DNA from: Streptomyces anulatus
GTDB taxonomy: Bacteria > Actinomycetota > Actinomycetes > Streptomycetales > Streptomycetaceae
Length of the DNA stretch: 64,000 nucleotides
Reading direction: 5' to 3'
Assembly (NCBI RefSeq): GCF_014650675.1
Contig: NZ_BMVK01000002.1
Location: 754,528-818,527 of the forward strand
A model generated the notes under the pieces. It was not told the DNA's origin, searched no databases, and saw only the letters and a list, made by a program, of their open reading frames with translations. The position numbers were made by a program, and so were the translations under genes. This document shows positions 47,712-56,873 of the stretch, in pieces; position 1 is the stretch's first letter; every line of letters begins with the position of its first letter.

Positions 47712-47740
47712 AGCGTACGTATTGAAAGCCTTCATGTCAC
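47712..47740 (-). promoter_or_regulatory. Leaderless hutH promoter with -35 and -10
   Basis: On the minus strand GTGACA (47735-47740) and TACGCT (47712-47717) are separated by 17 nt, and the ATG follows 7 nt after the -10 box. This is the most complete leaderless promoter in the window. Confidence 0.7.
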
Positions 47741-47826
47741 TAGTGGTGCCGCGCAGGGCCCCTTACGGGAGCGGATGAGTACGTGAACGGGTTGCCCGCC
47801 GCGCGCGCTGCCGGGAGGCTGCACCC

Positions 47827-48564
47827 ATGCGTCGACTCCTGCTGCTCGCCCCGTTGTTGCTGTTCGCCGTCTCCGGCTGCGGCGTGCTCCAGTCCTCCGA
47901 GGACGAGGCCACGGACTCCGCACGGGACGTGGCCAGGAAGGCGGGCGAGCGGCTCTACGGTCAGCGTCCGCGCACGGCGGAGGAGGTCGGGTACATCACC
48001 TCCGGTATCGAGGGGGTCGAGGTACTGCGGGTGAAGGGCGCCTCGACCCGCGACGGGGACGGCATCGAGGTGGTCGTCCGCACGTCCGGCACGGCGTACG
48101 ACCAGAAGTTCGACCCCGAGCCGGTCACCGTGCGGCGCTGTTTCGCGGTGCGGGTGTCGCCGAAGTCGGAGTGGCGCGAGGACCCCCGTGACGTGGACTG
48201 CCCGGACGGCCCCCGGCTGACCTTCGCGCCGCCGCCCGAACCGCCCGCGCTGCCGCACGAGGAGCTGCGCGCGAAGCTTCCCCGGGTGCCGGAGGGCGGC
48301 CGGGTGGACGAGGCCGAGGTGCGCCGGGTGGTCGCCGCGCTGGACATGGACCGGGCGATCCGTACCGAGGTGAAGGCGGGCGCCGGACGGGTCGGCGTCC
48401 TCCTGTCGGTGGAGGGCAACGGCTACGACCCGCAGGACTGCCTTCTCGGCCGGGTGAGCCCGGGCGCCACCGAGGTGTGGGTGCCGTCCCGGGTGCAGCG
48501 GATGCGCGGAGAGGGCGGCTGCACCATCCAGAACGCCCTGGACCGGATGCCGCCACCGCACTGA
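47827..48564 (+). CDS. Hypothetical lipoprotein
   Basis: A 245-residue lipoprotein with a lipobox (VSGC, Cys near residue 18). Residues 40-245 form an extracellular domain with four Cys (RRCFAV, VDCPDG, QDCLLG, GGCTIQ) that could form two disulfides. No recognised domain. Divergent from hutH. Confidence 0.78.
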   Translation: MRRLLLLAPLLLFAVSGCGVLQSSEDEATDSARDVARKAGERLYGQRPRTAEEVGYITSGIEGVEVLRVKGASTRDGDGIEVVVRTSGTAYDQKFDPEPVTVRRCFAVRVSPKSEWREDPRDVDCPDGPRLTFAPPPEPPALPHEELRAKLPRVPEGGRVDEAEVRRVVAALDMDRAIRTEVKAGAGRVGVLLSVEGNGYDPQDCLLGRVSPGATEVWVPSRVQRMRGEGGCTIQNALDRMPPPH

Positions 48565-48691
48565 GCCGCACCGATCCACGCCGAGCGCACCGAGCGCACC
48601 GAGACCTTCAGGCGCCTCCGCGCCGGGGTCTGATGCGCCACCACGCCGAGCGACGCGCCCGGGCTCGCCCCGGACGGCGCGCCACCCGGGC

Positions 48692-49846
48692 TCACGGCCG
48701 GTTGCCGCGCAGCCTGCGCCGGTCGTGCGCGGACTTCGGCGGGGAGTCCGCGAGCCGGATGACCTCGCCGTCCCGCCCGGCCACCACCGGGCCCAGCGAG
48801 CGGGCCGCCTTGGCCCGGTACTGGGCGGCGTCCGCGAGCCGGAACAGCCGGCGGGCCGAGCGCACCGGGCCGATCGGGTCGCCGGTCGACGCGACCCCGC
48901 AGGCGACCCCGTCGCCCAGCTCGATCACCGCCGCCCGGTCACACAGCTCGGTGGCGACGCCGACCACCGCGTCGGCCGGGGGGCCCGCCGCGAGCAGACA
49001 GAACTCGTCGCCGCCCAGCCGGGCCGCCAGCGCCTCCGGCAGCATCGCCCCGCACAGGGACAGCACCGAGCCGAAACGTTCCAGCAGACGGTCGCCGACG
49101 GCGTGGCCATGGGTGTCGTTCACCGCCTTGAGGCCGTTCAGGTCGCAGACGACGAGGCTGACGACCGTGTCGTCGACACGGTGCCGCTCGACGGCCTCGT
49201 CGAGCCGGATGTCGACCGCGCGGCGGTTGGCCAGACCGGTGAGCGGGTCGGTGAAGGCCAGCTTGCGGACCTCCTCAAGACGCTCGGTCTGGGCGATCCC
49301 GGAGGCCACGACGGCGGCGAGCACGGTCGCGAAGTTCGCGTCGGCCCGGTCGAAGACGGGCTGCCCGGCCGGCCGCGCCACATACAGCTCGCCCCACGCC
49401 CGGCCGTGCAGCACGATCGGCGCGACCACGCAGCAGCCCCGGCCGCGCCGCCGCAGAGCCGCGACCCGCTGATGGCAGTAGGGACGGGCCCCGCGCGCCG
49501 GACCGCCCGCGCCGGGCTGCCCGTCGGCGGTCTCCACCCAGGCGTCGGGCTCGCCGCCGCCGGCCCAGCGCTCGTGCAGGAACTCGGTGATCTCCGGGAA
49601 CTCGTGGACCGGGTAGGCCTCCTCCTCGGGGAACTCCTCCTCCCCCTCGGCCCGTTGCCCCGCGTTCACCAGCACCCGCAGCCTGCCCCGGTCCCGCTCC
49701 CACACGGAGAGCGCGGCGAAGCTGCCGCTCAGCGCCTCGCAGGCGCCCAGCGCCGCCGCCCGCCACGATTCGCGCGGCGTGTAGGCCGCGGCCATGGCCT
49801 GCGCCAGCGAAACCACGGCCCGCAGCCGCGCATCGTCACCACCCAT
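48692..49846 (-). CDS. GAF-GGDEF diguanylate cyclase
   Basis: A 384-residue predicted soluble diguanylate cyclase making c-di-GMP. Residues about 10-195 look like a GAF-type sensor domain. The GGDEF domain (about 200-370) has an intact active-site motif (RLGGDEFCLL) and the DPLTGLANRRA helix. The product-inhibition I-site (RxxD five residues before GGDEF) is absent: the position reads LPEA. C-di-GMP controls Streptomyces development through BldD. The ATG is 6 nt after TAAGCT, which suggests a leaderless mRNA. Confidence 0.9.
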   Translation of the reverse strand: MGGDDARLRAVVSLAQAMAAAYTPRESWRAAALGACEALSGSFAALSVWERDRGRLRVLVNAGQRAEGEEEFPEEEAYPVHEFPEITEFLHERWAGGGEPDAWVETADGQPGAGGPARGARPYCHQRVAALRRRGRGCCVVAPIVLHGRAWGELYVARPAGQPVFDRADANFATVLAAVVASGIAQTERLEEVRKLAFTDPLTGLANRRAVDIRLDEAVERHRVDDTVVSLVVCDLNGLKAVNDTHGHAVGDRLLERFGSVLSLCGAMLPEALAARLGGDEFCLLAAGPPADAVVGVATELCDRAAVIELGDGVACGVASTGDPIGPVRSARRLFRLADAAQYRAKAARSLGPVVAGRDGEVIRLADSPPKSAHDRRRLRGNRP

Positions 49847-49852
49847 TGCTAC

Positions 49853-49858
49853 AGCTTA
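49853..49858 (-). promoter_or_regulatory. -10 box of leaderless GGDEF gene
   Basis: TAAGCT on the minus strand, 6 nt before the ATG, next to an AT-rich patch unusual for this genome (49857-49920). Confidence 0.5.
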
Positions 49859-49954
49859 TGTAGATTTGTCCCCTTTTGATCAGTTTGATGCGTAACTAAT
49901 TTCAACTATTTTTGCGCGAGATACCGCACGATGCTCACGCTGTGTCATCGGATC

Positions 49955-50767
49955 TCATTCGCCGGGCCAGTCGGGACGCCGCTTCTCGTTGAACGCGGCC
50001 ACCCCCTCCGCCCGGTCCCCGGAGAAGGCCACCGACCGCCAGGCCGCGTCCTCGACCTCCAGGCCCGCCCGCAGGTCGAGCCCCTGCCCCAGCCGGAGCG
50101 CCTTCTTGGCCGCGCGCAGCCCGACCGGCGAGTTGGCGGCGATCCGGCCGCCGAGCGCGAGGGCCTCCTCGCGGTCCCGCCCCGCCCCGACCAGCTCGTC
50201 GACCAGCCCCAGTTCGCGTGCCTCGGCGGCCTCGACACGGCGGGCGCTGAACACCAGCTCGGCGGCGCGCGCCGCCCCCACCCGGCGCGGCAGCAACTGC
50301 GTACCCCCGCCGCCCGGGATGACGCCCACGGACACCTCGGGCAGCCCGACCACGGCGGTGGCGTCGGCGACGATCACATCGCAGGCGAGGGCGAGTTCGA
50401 AGCCGCCGCCGAGGGCGAAGCCGTGCACGGCGGCGATCACCGGCATCGGCAGCTCCAGGACGCCGGTGTAGGCGGCGCGGGCGGTGGGCCGCTGGCGTAC
50501 GAGGTCGGCGTCGGTGAAGGAGTTGCGCTCCTTGAGGTCCGCGCCCACGCAGAAGGCCCGTTCGTGGCTGGAGGTCAGGACGGTGGCCCGGACGTCCCGG
50601 TCGGCGCCGAGCGCGTCGCAGGCGGCGGCGATGGAGCGGGCCATGTCGGTGGAGACGGCGTTCATGGCCTTGGGCCGGTCGAGGACCAGCTCGGCGACGT
50701 GGTCCTGCCCCTCGTGCCGTCGTACGACGACGAACTCCCCGTACCGCTGCTCGGACGTGACGGTCAT
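49955..50767 (-). CDS. Enoyl-CoA hydratase/isomerase family protein
   Basis: A 270-residue crotonase-fold enzyme. The oxyanion-hole segments (CVGADLKER and GFALGGGFELALACD) and the Glu of LPEVSVGVIPGGGGTQ are present, in keeping with a true hydratase. Substrate unknown. Upstream is a TAACG-AG-CGTTA palindrome of the type bound by TetR regulators of fatty-acid or amino-acid breakdown. Confidence 0.9.
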   Translation of the reverse strand: MTVTSEQRYGEFVVVRRHEGQDHVAELVLDRPKAMNAVSTDMARSIAAACDALGADRDVRATVLTSSHERAFCVGADLKERNSFTDADLVRQRPTARAAYTGVLELPMPVIAAVHGFALGGGFELALACDVIVADATAVVGLPEVSVGVIPGGGGTQLLPRRVGAARAAELVFSARRVEAAEARELGLVDELVGAGRDREEALALGGRIAANSPVGLRAAKKALRLGQGLDLRAGLEVEDAAWRSVAFSGDRAEGVAAFNEKRRPDWPGE

Positions 50768-50795
50768 GGCTGCACCCCTGTCATGGACGGCCTGT

Positions 50796-50807
50796 TAACG
50801 AGCGTTA
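50796..50807. promoter_or_regulatory. TetR-type operator candidate before enoyl-CoA hydratase
   Basis: TAACG, 2 nt, CGTTA: a perfect short palindrome 29-40 nt before the minus-strand start. Confidence 0.4.
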
Positions 50808-50923
50808 CCGTCACGGATCCTAGACAGGACGTCCCCGCCGGGACAGGGCGGGACGGGGACGGGCACGTGACGACCGGGGCAAGGGCGCGACGACAGAGGG
50901 CGTGACGGAGGGGCGGGGCGCGC

Positions 50924-52123
50924 TCAGGAGCCGGTCTTCCCCCGCCGGGCCAGCAGCCACGGCTCCACCACGCCGAGCCCGCGCACCGGGCGCTGCCACA
51001 TCGGCTGGAGCCCGAAGCGGTACGTCGGCAGCGGCGGCTCGTCGTCGGGCTCGCGGCCCTCCTTCTCGGCGACCCGGACCCGTTCGGCGGCGGCCGCGAC
51101 GGCCTCGGCGGCCTGCGCCTCGGACTCCGGGGCATCGCCGTGCCGGACCAGCTCCTTGGCGAACGCCCCGTCGACCAGGACGGCGTCCTTCGGCGCTATC
51201 GAGGTCAGCCGGCTGGCGAGGTTCACCGTGGTGCCGAAGACATCGCCCATCCGGGTGGTGACCGTGCCGAAGGCGATGCCGACGCGCAGGGCGGGCATCG
51301 TCTCGTCCTGGGACATGGCCTCGATCAGCCGGAGCGCTATCTCGGCGGCCGTGCCCGCGTCGTCGGCGGCGAAGAGGACCTCGTCGCCGAGGGTCTTGAT
51401 GAGCCGGCCGCCGTGCGCGGCGACCAGGTCGGCGGCGGTCGTCTCGAAGGACTCGACCAGTTCGCCGAGCTCCTCCTCCTCCAGGCGCCGGGTCAGCCGG
51501 GTGAAGCCGACCAGGTCCGCGAAGCCGACGGCGAGCCGCCGGTCGACCATCTCCTCGTCGTCCGCGGCCTGCACGACCCGGCCGGTGGCGGCGGCGAGCT
51601 GGCGCCGCCACACGTAGACGAGGAACTCCTGGAGCTCCGGGAGCAGCAGCTCGATCAGCGGATACGTGACCTCGGTGCGGGTCATGCCGGGCTCGGGCGG
51701 CTCGGTCAGACCCTCCAGGAAGGAGTCGATCTGCCACTCGGCCAGCCGGGCGGTGGTCTGCCCGGTGGACCGGGCGACCTGGATCGCCATCGGCTCGCTG
51801 AGCAGCCCCGCCTCGACGAGACCGGCGAGCCGCCGCAGCGCGAGCACGTCGGCCTCGGTGAGCGCCTTGGCCTGGCCGATGTCGGCGAAGCCCATGGCCC
51901 GCCAGAACCGGGAGGCCAGGTCCATGGAGACCCCGGCGGTGCGGGCCGCCTGGAAGGGCGTGTAGCGCCGGTCGGCCCCCAGGATCAGCGCTTCGAGGCG
52001 GATGGCGAGGGGGTCGTCGGTCGGTTCCACCGTGTGGTCGACCTCGTGGTGGGGTGTGGCGTGGACCGAGGAGTCCTGCCCGGGCTCCTCACCCGCGCCG
52101 GACGTCGTGTCGCCGACGGTCAC
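50924..52123 (-). CDS. cya: Class III adenylate cyclase
   Basis: A 399-residue cyclase with a C-terminal class III catalytic domain (about residues 215-345). Metal-binding Asp residues lie in VGFADLVGFT and LIKTLGDEVLF; the transition-state Asn and Arg lie in VNLASRL. The Lys in LIKTLGDE favours ATP. A helical N-terminal domain (about 35-200), similar to that of Streptomyces Cya, precedes it. cAMP is needed for germination in S. coelicolor. The GTG has GGAGG upstream. Confidence 0.92.
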   Translation of the reverse strand: MTVGDTTSGAGEEPGQDSSVHATPHHEVDHTVEPTDDPLAIRLEALILGADRRYTPFQAARTAGVSMDLASRFWRAMGFADIGQAKALTEADVLALRRLAGLVEAGLLSEPMAIQVARSTGQTTARLAEWQIDSFLEGLTEPPEPGMTRTEVTYPLIELLLPELQEFLVYVWRRQLAAATGRVVQAADDEEMVDRRLAVGFADLVGFTRLTRRLEEEELGELVESFETTAADLVAAHGGRLIKTLGDEVLFAADDAGTAAEIALRLIEAMSQDETMPALRVGIAFGTVTTRMGDVFGTTVNLASRLTSIAPKDAVLVDGAFAKELVRHGDAPESEAQAAEAVAAAAERVRVAEKEGREPDDEPPLPTYRFGLQPMWQRPVRGLGVVEPWLLARRGKTGS

Positions 52124-52300
52124 CAGCCGCCTCCTGCCCGTTCCCTGCGCACTGCCCTGCCGATCTGTCGCTGGATCGCCTCAACGATACGGCAGGTGTG
52201 CCCCAGCTCACGTCCTTGGTTGCCCGCTCCCGGTGCGTCGCGCGTGACATCTCAGGCATACGCGGTACCCGCCCGTACGCCCATCGGGGGCGGCGCCCTC

Positions 52301-53170
52301 TCAGGTCAGGCCGCCCGCCGCGCCCCGCAGGTGGACGATGTCCCCGGCCGACACCGGCTGCTGGAGCCCGCCCTCGGTGGAGAGGACCAACCGCCCGTCC
52401 CCGTCGATCGCGACCGCCTCGCCGACCAGGGACGTCCCTCCCGGCAGCTCCGCCCGCACGGTCCGGTCCAGCGTCGCGCAGCCCGCCGCGTAGGCGGCCT
52501 GGAGCCCGCTCGCGGCCGCGTCGCCGTCGGCCGCCTTCCACCGGCCGTACCAGTCCTCCAGCGAGCGCAGGACGGCGCGCAGCAGGGTCTCCCGGTCGGT
52601 GGAGACCGCCCCGGCGAGCGCCAGCGACCCGGCGGTGGGGGCGGGCAGTTCGTCGGCGCGGAGCGAGACGTTGATGCCCAGGCCGACGACGATGCCGTCC
52701 CCGGCGAACTCGCCGAGGATGCCGCCCGTCTTGCGTTCCTCGCCCTCCACCGTGACCAGCAGGTCGTTGGGCCACTTCAGCGACATGTCGACACCGGCCG
52801 ACTTCGCCAGCCCGGTCGCGGCGGCGACCCCGGCCAGCAGCGGGACCCATCCCCACCGCTCCACGGGGATGTCGCCGGGCTCCAGGTACACCGAGAAGAA
52901 CAGCCCGGAGCGGGGCGGTGCGGTCCAGGTCCGCTCCAGCCGTCCGCGCCCGGCGGTCTGCTCCTCGGCGACCAGCACCGTGCCCTCGTCCGCCGCCCCG
53001 CCACGGGCCCGCCCGGCGAGGTCGGTGTTGGTGGATCCGGTGGACTCCACGACCTCCAGCGACGTCCACAGCGCGTCCGGCCGCAGGAGTCCGCGCCGCA
53101 GCGCGGTCCCGTTGAGGGGCGGCCGGTCGAGGTCCGACCAGCGGTTGTGTGGCGCATCCGGTGGTGTCAT
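52301..53170 (-). CDS. birA: Biotin-[acetyl-CoA-carboxylase] ligase
   Basis: A 289-residue ligase that biotinylates AccA-type carrier domains. The biotinyl-AMP motif (TAGRGRLERTW) and the catalytic KWPNDLLV segment are present, with a C-terminal SH3-like cap. There is no N-terminal DNA-binding domain, so this is the monofunctional class I form and not a repressor. The ATG lies 7 nt after TAGGCT, a leaderless start. It is divergent from pccB, whose complex it serves. Confidence 0.94.
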   Translation of the reverse strand: MTPPDAPHNRWSDLDRPPLNGTALRRGLLRPDALWTSLEVVESTGSTNTDLAGRARGGAADEGTVLVAEEQTAGRGRLERTWTAPPRSGLFFSVYLEPGDIPVERWGWVPLLAGVAAATGLAKSAGVDMSLKWPNDLLVTVEGEERKTGGILGEFAGDGIVVGLGINVSLRADELPAPTAGSLALAGAVSTDRETLLRAVLRSLEDWYGRWKAADGDAAASGLQAAYAAGCATLDRTVRAELPGGTSLVGEAVAIDGDGRLVLSTEGGLQQPVSAGDIVHLRGAAGGLT

Positions 53171-53177
53171 GCAACCC

Positions 53178-53183
53178 AGCCTA
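53178..53183 (-). promoter_or_regulatory. -10 box of leaderless birA
   Basis: TAGGCT on the minus strand, 7 nt before the ATG of birA. Confidence 0.55.
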
Positions 53184-53224
53184 GGTGTGGCAAAGGACGC
53201 ACTGCCTTTCCGGAGGCGCGCCGA

Positions 53225-53230
53225 TACCCT
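53225..53230 (+). promoter_or_regulatory. -10 box of pccB
   Basis: TACCCT, about 95 nt before the pccB ATG, in the birA-pccB divergent region. Confidence 0.4.
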
Positions 53231-53325
53231 ACGAGTCAGTAGCCAGAGCCGGACTGACGGCTGGCCGTCCCCCCGTGACCGGTGCCAGACGTCGTCCCCG
53301 TGACCAGGCAGGGAGCCGCCCCCCG

Positions 53326-54906
53326 ATGTCCGAGCCGCTAAGCGACATCCACACCACCGCGGGCAAGCTCGCGGACCTGACGCGCCGCATCGACGAAGCG
53401 ACGCACGCCGGTTCGGCCCGCGCGGTCGAGAAGCAGCATGCCAAGGGCAAGCTGACGGCCCGTGAGCGGGTCGAGCTGCTGCTGGACGAGGGCTCCTTCG
53501 TGGAGCTCGACGAGTTCGCCCGGCACCGCTCCACCAACTTCGGCATCGAGAAGAACCGCCCGTACGGGGACGGCGTCGTCACCGGCTACGGCACGGTCGA
53601 CGGCCGCCCGGTCTGCGTGTACTCGCAGGACTTCACGATCTTCGGCGGTTCGCTCGGCGAGGTCTACGGCGAGAAGATCGTCAAGGTCATGGACTTCGCG
53701 CTGAAGACCGGCTGTCCGGTCATCGGCATCAACGACGGCGGCGGCGCGCGGATCCAGGAAGGCGTCGTCGCGCTCGGCCTGTTCGCCGAGATCTTCCGCC
53801 GCAACGTGCACGCCTCCGGGGTGATCCCGCAGATCTCGCTGATCGTCGGCCCGTGCGCGGGCGGTGCGGTCTACTCCCCCGCGATCACCGACTTCACGGT
53901 GATGGTCGACCAGACCTCGCACATGTTCATCACCGGCCCCGACGTCATCAAGACGGTCACCGGCGAGGACGTCGGCTTCGAGGAGCTGGGCGGCGCCCGT
54001 ACGCACAACACCACCTCCGGGGTGGCGCACCACATGGCGGGCGACGAGAAGGACGCCATCGAGTACGTCAAGTCGCTGCTGTCGTACCTCCCGTCGAACA
54101 ACCTCTCCGAGGCCCCGTCCTTCCCGGAGGAGGCGGACCTCGCCACCACCGACGAGGACCGCGAGCTGGACACGCTCATCCCGGACTCGGCGAACCAGCC
54201 GTACGACATGCACACCGCGATCGAGCACGTGCTGGACGACGGCGAGTTCCTGGAGACCCAGGCCCTGTTCGCGCCGAACATCATCACCGGCTTCGGCCGG
54301 GTCGAGGGCCACCCGGTCGGCATCGTCGCCAACCAGCCGATGCAGTTCGCCGGCTGCCTGGACATCAACGCCAGCGAGAAGGCGGCGCGCTTCGTCCGCA
54401 CCTGCGACGCGTTCAACGTCCCCGTCATCACCTTCGTGGACGTGCCGGGCTTCCTGCCGGGCGTGGACCAGGAGTACGGCGGCATCATCCGGCGCGGCGC
54501 GAAGCTGATCTACGCCTACGCGGAGGCGACGGTCCCGCTGATCACCGTCATCACCCGCAAGGCCTTCGGCGGCGCGTACGACGTGATGGGCTCCAAGCAC
54601 CTGGGCGCCGACCTGAACGTCGCCTGGCCGACCGCGCAGATCGCCGTCATGGGGGCGCAGGGCGCGGTGAACATCCTGCACCGGCGGACCATCGCCGCCG
54701 CCGACGACCCGGACGCGACGCGGGCCGAGCTGATGGCGGACTACGAGGACGCGCTGCTCAACCCGTACGTGGCGGCGGAGCGCGGCTACGTCGACGCGGT
54801 GATCATGCCGTCCGACACCCGGGCCCATATCGTCAAGGGACTGCGTCAGCTGCGTACGAAGCGGGAATCCCTGCCTCCGAAGAAGCACGGCAACATCCCG
54901 CTCTAG
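53326..54906 (+). CDS. pccB: Acyl-CoA carboxylase carboxyltransferase (propionyl-CoA type)
   Basis: A 526-residue beta subunit that transfers carboxylate from biotin to acyl-CoA. It carries the two crotonase-like halves with oxyanion GG pairs (GGGARIQEG and FGGAYDVMG). The Asp in GGAYDVM (residue 419) matches the PccB specificity Asp, which favours propionyl-CoA; AccB-type subunits have Ile there. The product would be methylmalonyl-CoA for polyketide and fatty acid extension. It is followed at 40 nt by the epsilon subunit. Confidence 0.94.
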   Translation: MSEPLSDIHTTAGKLADLTRRIDEATHAGSARAVEKQHAKGKLTARERVELLLDEGSFVELDEFARHRSTNFGIEKNRPYGDGVVTGYGTVDGRPVCVYSQDFTIFGGSLGEVYGEKIVKVMDFALKTGCPVIGINDGGGARIQEGVVALGLFAEIFRRNVHASGVIPQISLIVGPCAGGAVYSPAITDFTVMVDQTSHMFITGPDVIKTVTGEDVGFEELGGARTHNTTSGVAHHMAGDEKDAIEYVKSLLSYLPSNNLSEAPSFPEEADLATTDEDRELDTLIPDSANQPYDMHTAIEHVLDDGEFLETQALFAPNIITGFGRVEGHPVGIVANQPMQFAGCLDINASEKAARFVRTCDAFNVPVITFVDVPGFLPGVDQEYGGIIRRGAKLIYAYAEATVPLITVITRKAFGGAYDVMGSKHLGADLNVAWPTAQIAVMGAQGAVNILHRRTIAAADDPDATRAELMADYEDALLNPYVAAERGYVDAVIMPSDTRAHIVKGLRQLRTKRESLPPKKHGNIPL

Positions 54907-54946
54907 CAGCAGCCGTACGTTCGCCCGTTCGCAGAAAGGTCTGCCC

Positions 54947-55153
54947 ATGATCAAGGTCGTACGGGGCAACCCCACCCCGGAGGAGCTGGCCGCCGCACTG
55001 GCGGTGGTCCGGGCGCGCGCCGCGGCGGCGTCCGCCGTGTCGTCCGGCGCGCCGCTGCCGCCCGAGCAGTGGTCCGACCCGGGGCGCATCGCCCGCACCG
55101 GCCGCCCTCAGCCGGGCCCCCGGGCCTGGGCCCGGACGTACTGGCCGGCCTGA
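54947..55153 (+). CDS. pccE: Acyl-CoA carboxylase epsilon subunit
   Basis: A 68-residue small subunit that stabilises the AccA2-PccB complex in actinomycetes. It matches the family start (IKVVRGNPTPEELAAL) and the conserved tail (W-x-DP...W). It is co-transcribed with pccB and ends at a terminator. Confidence 0.92.
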   Translation: MIKVVRGNPTPEELAAALAVVRARAAAASAVSSGAPLPPEQWSDPGRIARTGRPQPGPRAWARTYWPA

Positions 55154-55172
55154 GCCGGCCGGCGCGACCGCG

Positions 55173-55200
55173 AGCCGCCCCCGCCCACGCGGGGGCGGCT
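55173..55200. terminator. Terminator after the pccB operon
   Basis: A perfect 12-bp stem (AGCCGCCCCCGC) with a 4-nt loop, followed by TTTGAG. Confidence 0.85.
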
Positions 55201-55201
55201 T

Positions 55202-55217
55202 TGAGTACCCGTACTCA
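55202..55217. promoter_or_regulatory. Operator-like palindrome before the small membrane protein gene
   Basis: Perfect 7-bp arms TGAGTAC and GTACTCA with 2 nt between, 35 nt before the ATG at 55253. Confidence 0.5.
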
Positions 55218-55252
55218 GGCGTAGGGGCGGGCGGCGCAGCAGGATCGGGAGC

Positions 55253-55381
55253 ATGCTGTGGTCCGACCCCGAGAACAAGCCGCCGAAGGAACTGCGCGAC
55301 GCCCAGGCCATGATGCGCAGAGCGGGCGTCCTGGTGGCGCTGGCGATGCTGGTGGCGATGTACGTCCTCGGCATCCGCTGA
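55253..55381 (+). CDS. mmpB: 42-residue membrane protein, MmpB-like
   Basis: A very small protein: a charged N-terminus ([20 protein letters not shown]), then one transmembrane helix (about residues 24-41) ending in GIR. It has a GGATCGGGAGC purine-rich site. I associate this length and the MLWSDP-PPKEL start with the Streptomyces morphogenic membrane protein MmpB, but that is from memory of the family and the name is provisional. It lies alone between the epsilon subunit and maf. Confidence 0.65.
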   Translation: MLWSDPENKPPKELRDAQAMMRRAGVLVALAMLVAMYVLGIR

Positions 55382-55420
55382 GAGCAGGGCCCGCGGCCCC
55401 GCGGCCCCCACGAGCCCTTC

Positions 55421-55426
55421 TACGAT
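55421..55426 (+). promoter_or_regulatory. -10 box of leaderless maf
   Basis: TACGAT, 7 nt before the ATG at 55434. The alternative ATG at 55425 lies partly within it. Confidence 0.55.
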
Positions 55427-55433
55427 GGCCCGC

Positions 55434-56036
55434 ATGACTGATCAGCGCCGTCTCGTGCTCGCCTCCGCCTCCCCCGCCCGTCTCGGTCTGCTGCGCCAGG
55501 CCGGATTCGCCCCCGAGGTGATCGTCAGCGGGGTCGACGAGGACGCCCTGAGCGCGCCGACCCCCGCCGAGCTGGCGCTCGTCCTGGCCCGGGCCAAGGC
55601 GGCGGCGGTCGCGGAGCGCCCCGAGGCGGCGGGCGCCCTGGTCATCGGCTGCGACTCGGTGCTGGAGCTGGACGGCGAGGCGCTGGGCAAGCCGGCCGAC
55701 GCCGAGGAGGCCACCGCCCGCTGGAAGTCGATGCGCGGCCGGTCGGGCGTCCTGCAGACCGGGCACAGCGTGATCGACACCGCCTCCGGCCGTACGGCCT
55801 CGGCGACGGCGTCCACGGTCGTGCGGTTCGGCGAGCCGAGCGACGCCGAGGTCGCCGCCTACGTGGCCTCGGGCGAACCGCTCCATGTCGCGGGGGCGTT
55901 CACCCTGGACGGCCGCTCGGCCCCGTTCGTCGACTCCATCGAGGGCGACCACGGCAATGTCATCGGGCTCTCGCTGCCGCTGCTGCGCCGGCTGCTGGGC
56001 GAGCTGGACGTCTCCGTCACGGAGCTGTGGGTCTGA
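55434..56036 (+). CDS. maf: Maf nucleotide pyrophosphatase
   Basis: A 200-residue Maf protein that hydrolyses non-canonical nucleoside triphosphates. It has the N-terminal [12 protein letters not shown] motif, the [16 protein letters not shown] segment and the conserved S/T-RW-x-S-MRGR. The start at 55434 is supported by the leaderless promoter geometry. Confidence 0.92.
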   Translation: MTDQRRLVLASASPARLGLLRQAGFAPEVIVSGVDEDALSAPTPAELALVLARAKAAAVAERPEAAGALVIGCDSVLELDGEALGKPADAEEATARWKSMRGRSGVLQTGHSVIDTASGRTASATASTVVRFGEPSDAEVAAYVASGEPLHVAGAFTLDGRSAPFVDSIEGDHGNVIGLSLPLLRRLLGELDVSVTELWV

Positions 56037-56072
56037 GACCGGCGGCGGAGGCGGCGGAGACTTTCTGGCCTT

Positions 56073-56519
56073 CTAGGCCGTCCGGGCCGCCGCCGGGCCC
56101 GCCTCGTCGCCCACGCCGTCGTCGGCCCGGGTCCCGGGCCCGTACGCCAGCAGGGTGAGCACCAGCAGGGCCAGCACGAGCATCATGAACGCGAAGGCGC
56201 CCCAGCCCACCAGGCCGACGGTGACCGCGCCGAGGACGCCGTGCACGACCGCGCAGCCGATCAGGGCGATGCGTCCGAAGCGCCCCGGGGCACGGTCGCG
56301 GGCCCCGGCCAGCAGGGCTGTCAGCCCGCACAGGACCAGCAGCAGCCCGGAGACGCCGCCCATCACCCAGGTGCCGGTGGACATGGCGTCCGGGTCCAGG
56401 CCGGCGAGCGACATGTTCTGGTTCTCGGCGACCGTGGCCAGGACGGCGTTGATGAGCACGATGCCCACCGCCTCCCCGAACAGCACGAGCGCGGTCACGA
56501 TCGCCACCGGTCTGCGCAT
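56073..56519 (-). CDS. Hypothetical four-helix membrane protein
   Basis: A 148-residue protein with four hydrophobic helices (about residues 5-28, 50-70, 80-105 and 108-128) and a disordered acidic tail. The ATG is 56519, with a GGGGGTGGA stretch upstream; the longer frame to 56699 is not coding in character. No family recognised. Convergent with maf. Confidence 0.75.
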   Translation of the reverse strand: MRRPVAIVTALVLFGEAVGIVLINAVLATVAENQNMSLAGLDPDAMSTGTWVMGGVSGLLLVLCGLTALLAGARDRAPGRFGRIALIGCAVVHGVLGAVTVGLVGWGAFAFMMLVLALLVLTLLAYGPGTRADDGVGDEAGPAAARTA

Positions 56520-56873
56520 GACCGATCCACCCCCTGTTACCTGCAGTACGTACGTAGCGCGGACCCTACTCACGGGTATTCCTTCGGACAAGGGGTGGGA
56601 CCGGCCCGTACGCCGGGCAAAGAATCCATCGACCGTTCGTAGGGACTCCACAAAGAAACGCCGTGAGGCGTTGACCTTAAGGACAGAGACCTGGACCACA
56701 CCGGCTGGTTACTGTGCGGTTGAGGATCGCGGCGTACCGTGGTGCCACAAGGGATTTCACTACTGGGGCAAGCCTCGGATCACACTCCGTGTGGGCAAGC
56801 TCACCATTGGGGACGGGTCGTACGGCCGTGTCGGTAGTCCCTAAACTCAGCTTGTTTCGAGGAGGGAGTCATC
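56520..56873. other. Intergenic region carrying accA2 regulation
   Basis: 354 nt without a gene. The accA2 side has TAAACT at 56842-56847 as a possible -10 and GAGGAGGGAG as ribosome site. CACACTCCGTGTG (56781-56793) is a 5-bp-arm palindrome upstream. CTGCAGTACGTACGTAG (56541-56557) is another palindromic patch, on the membrane-protein side. Confidence 0.4.
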
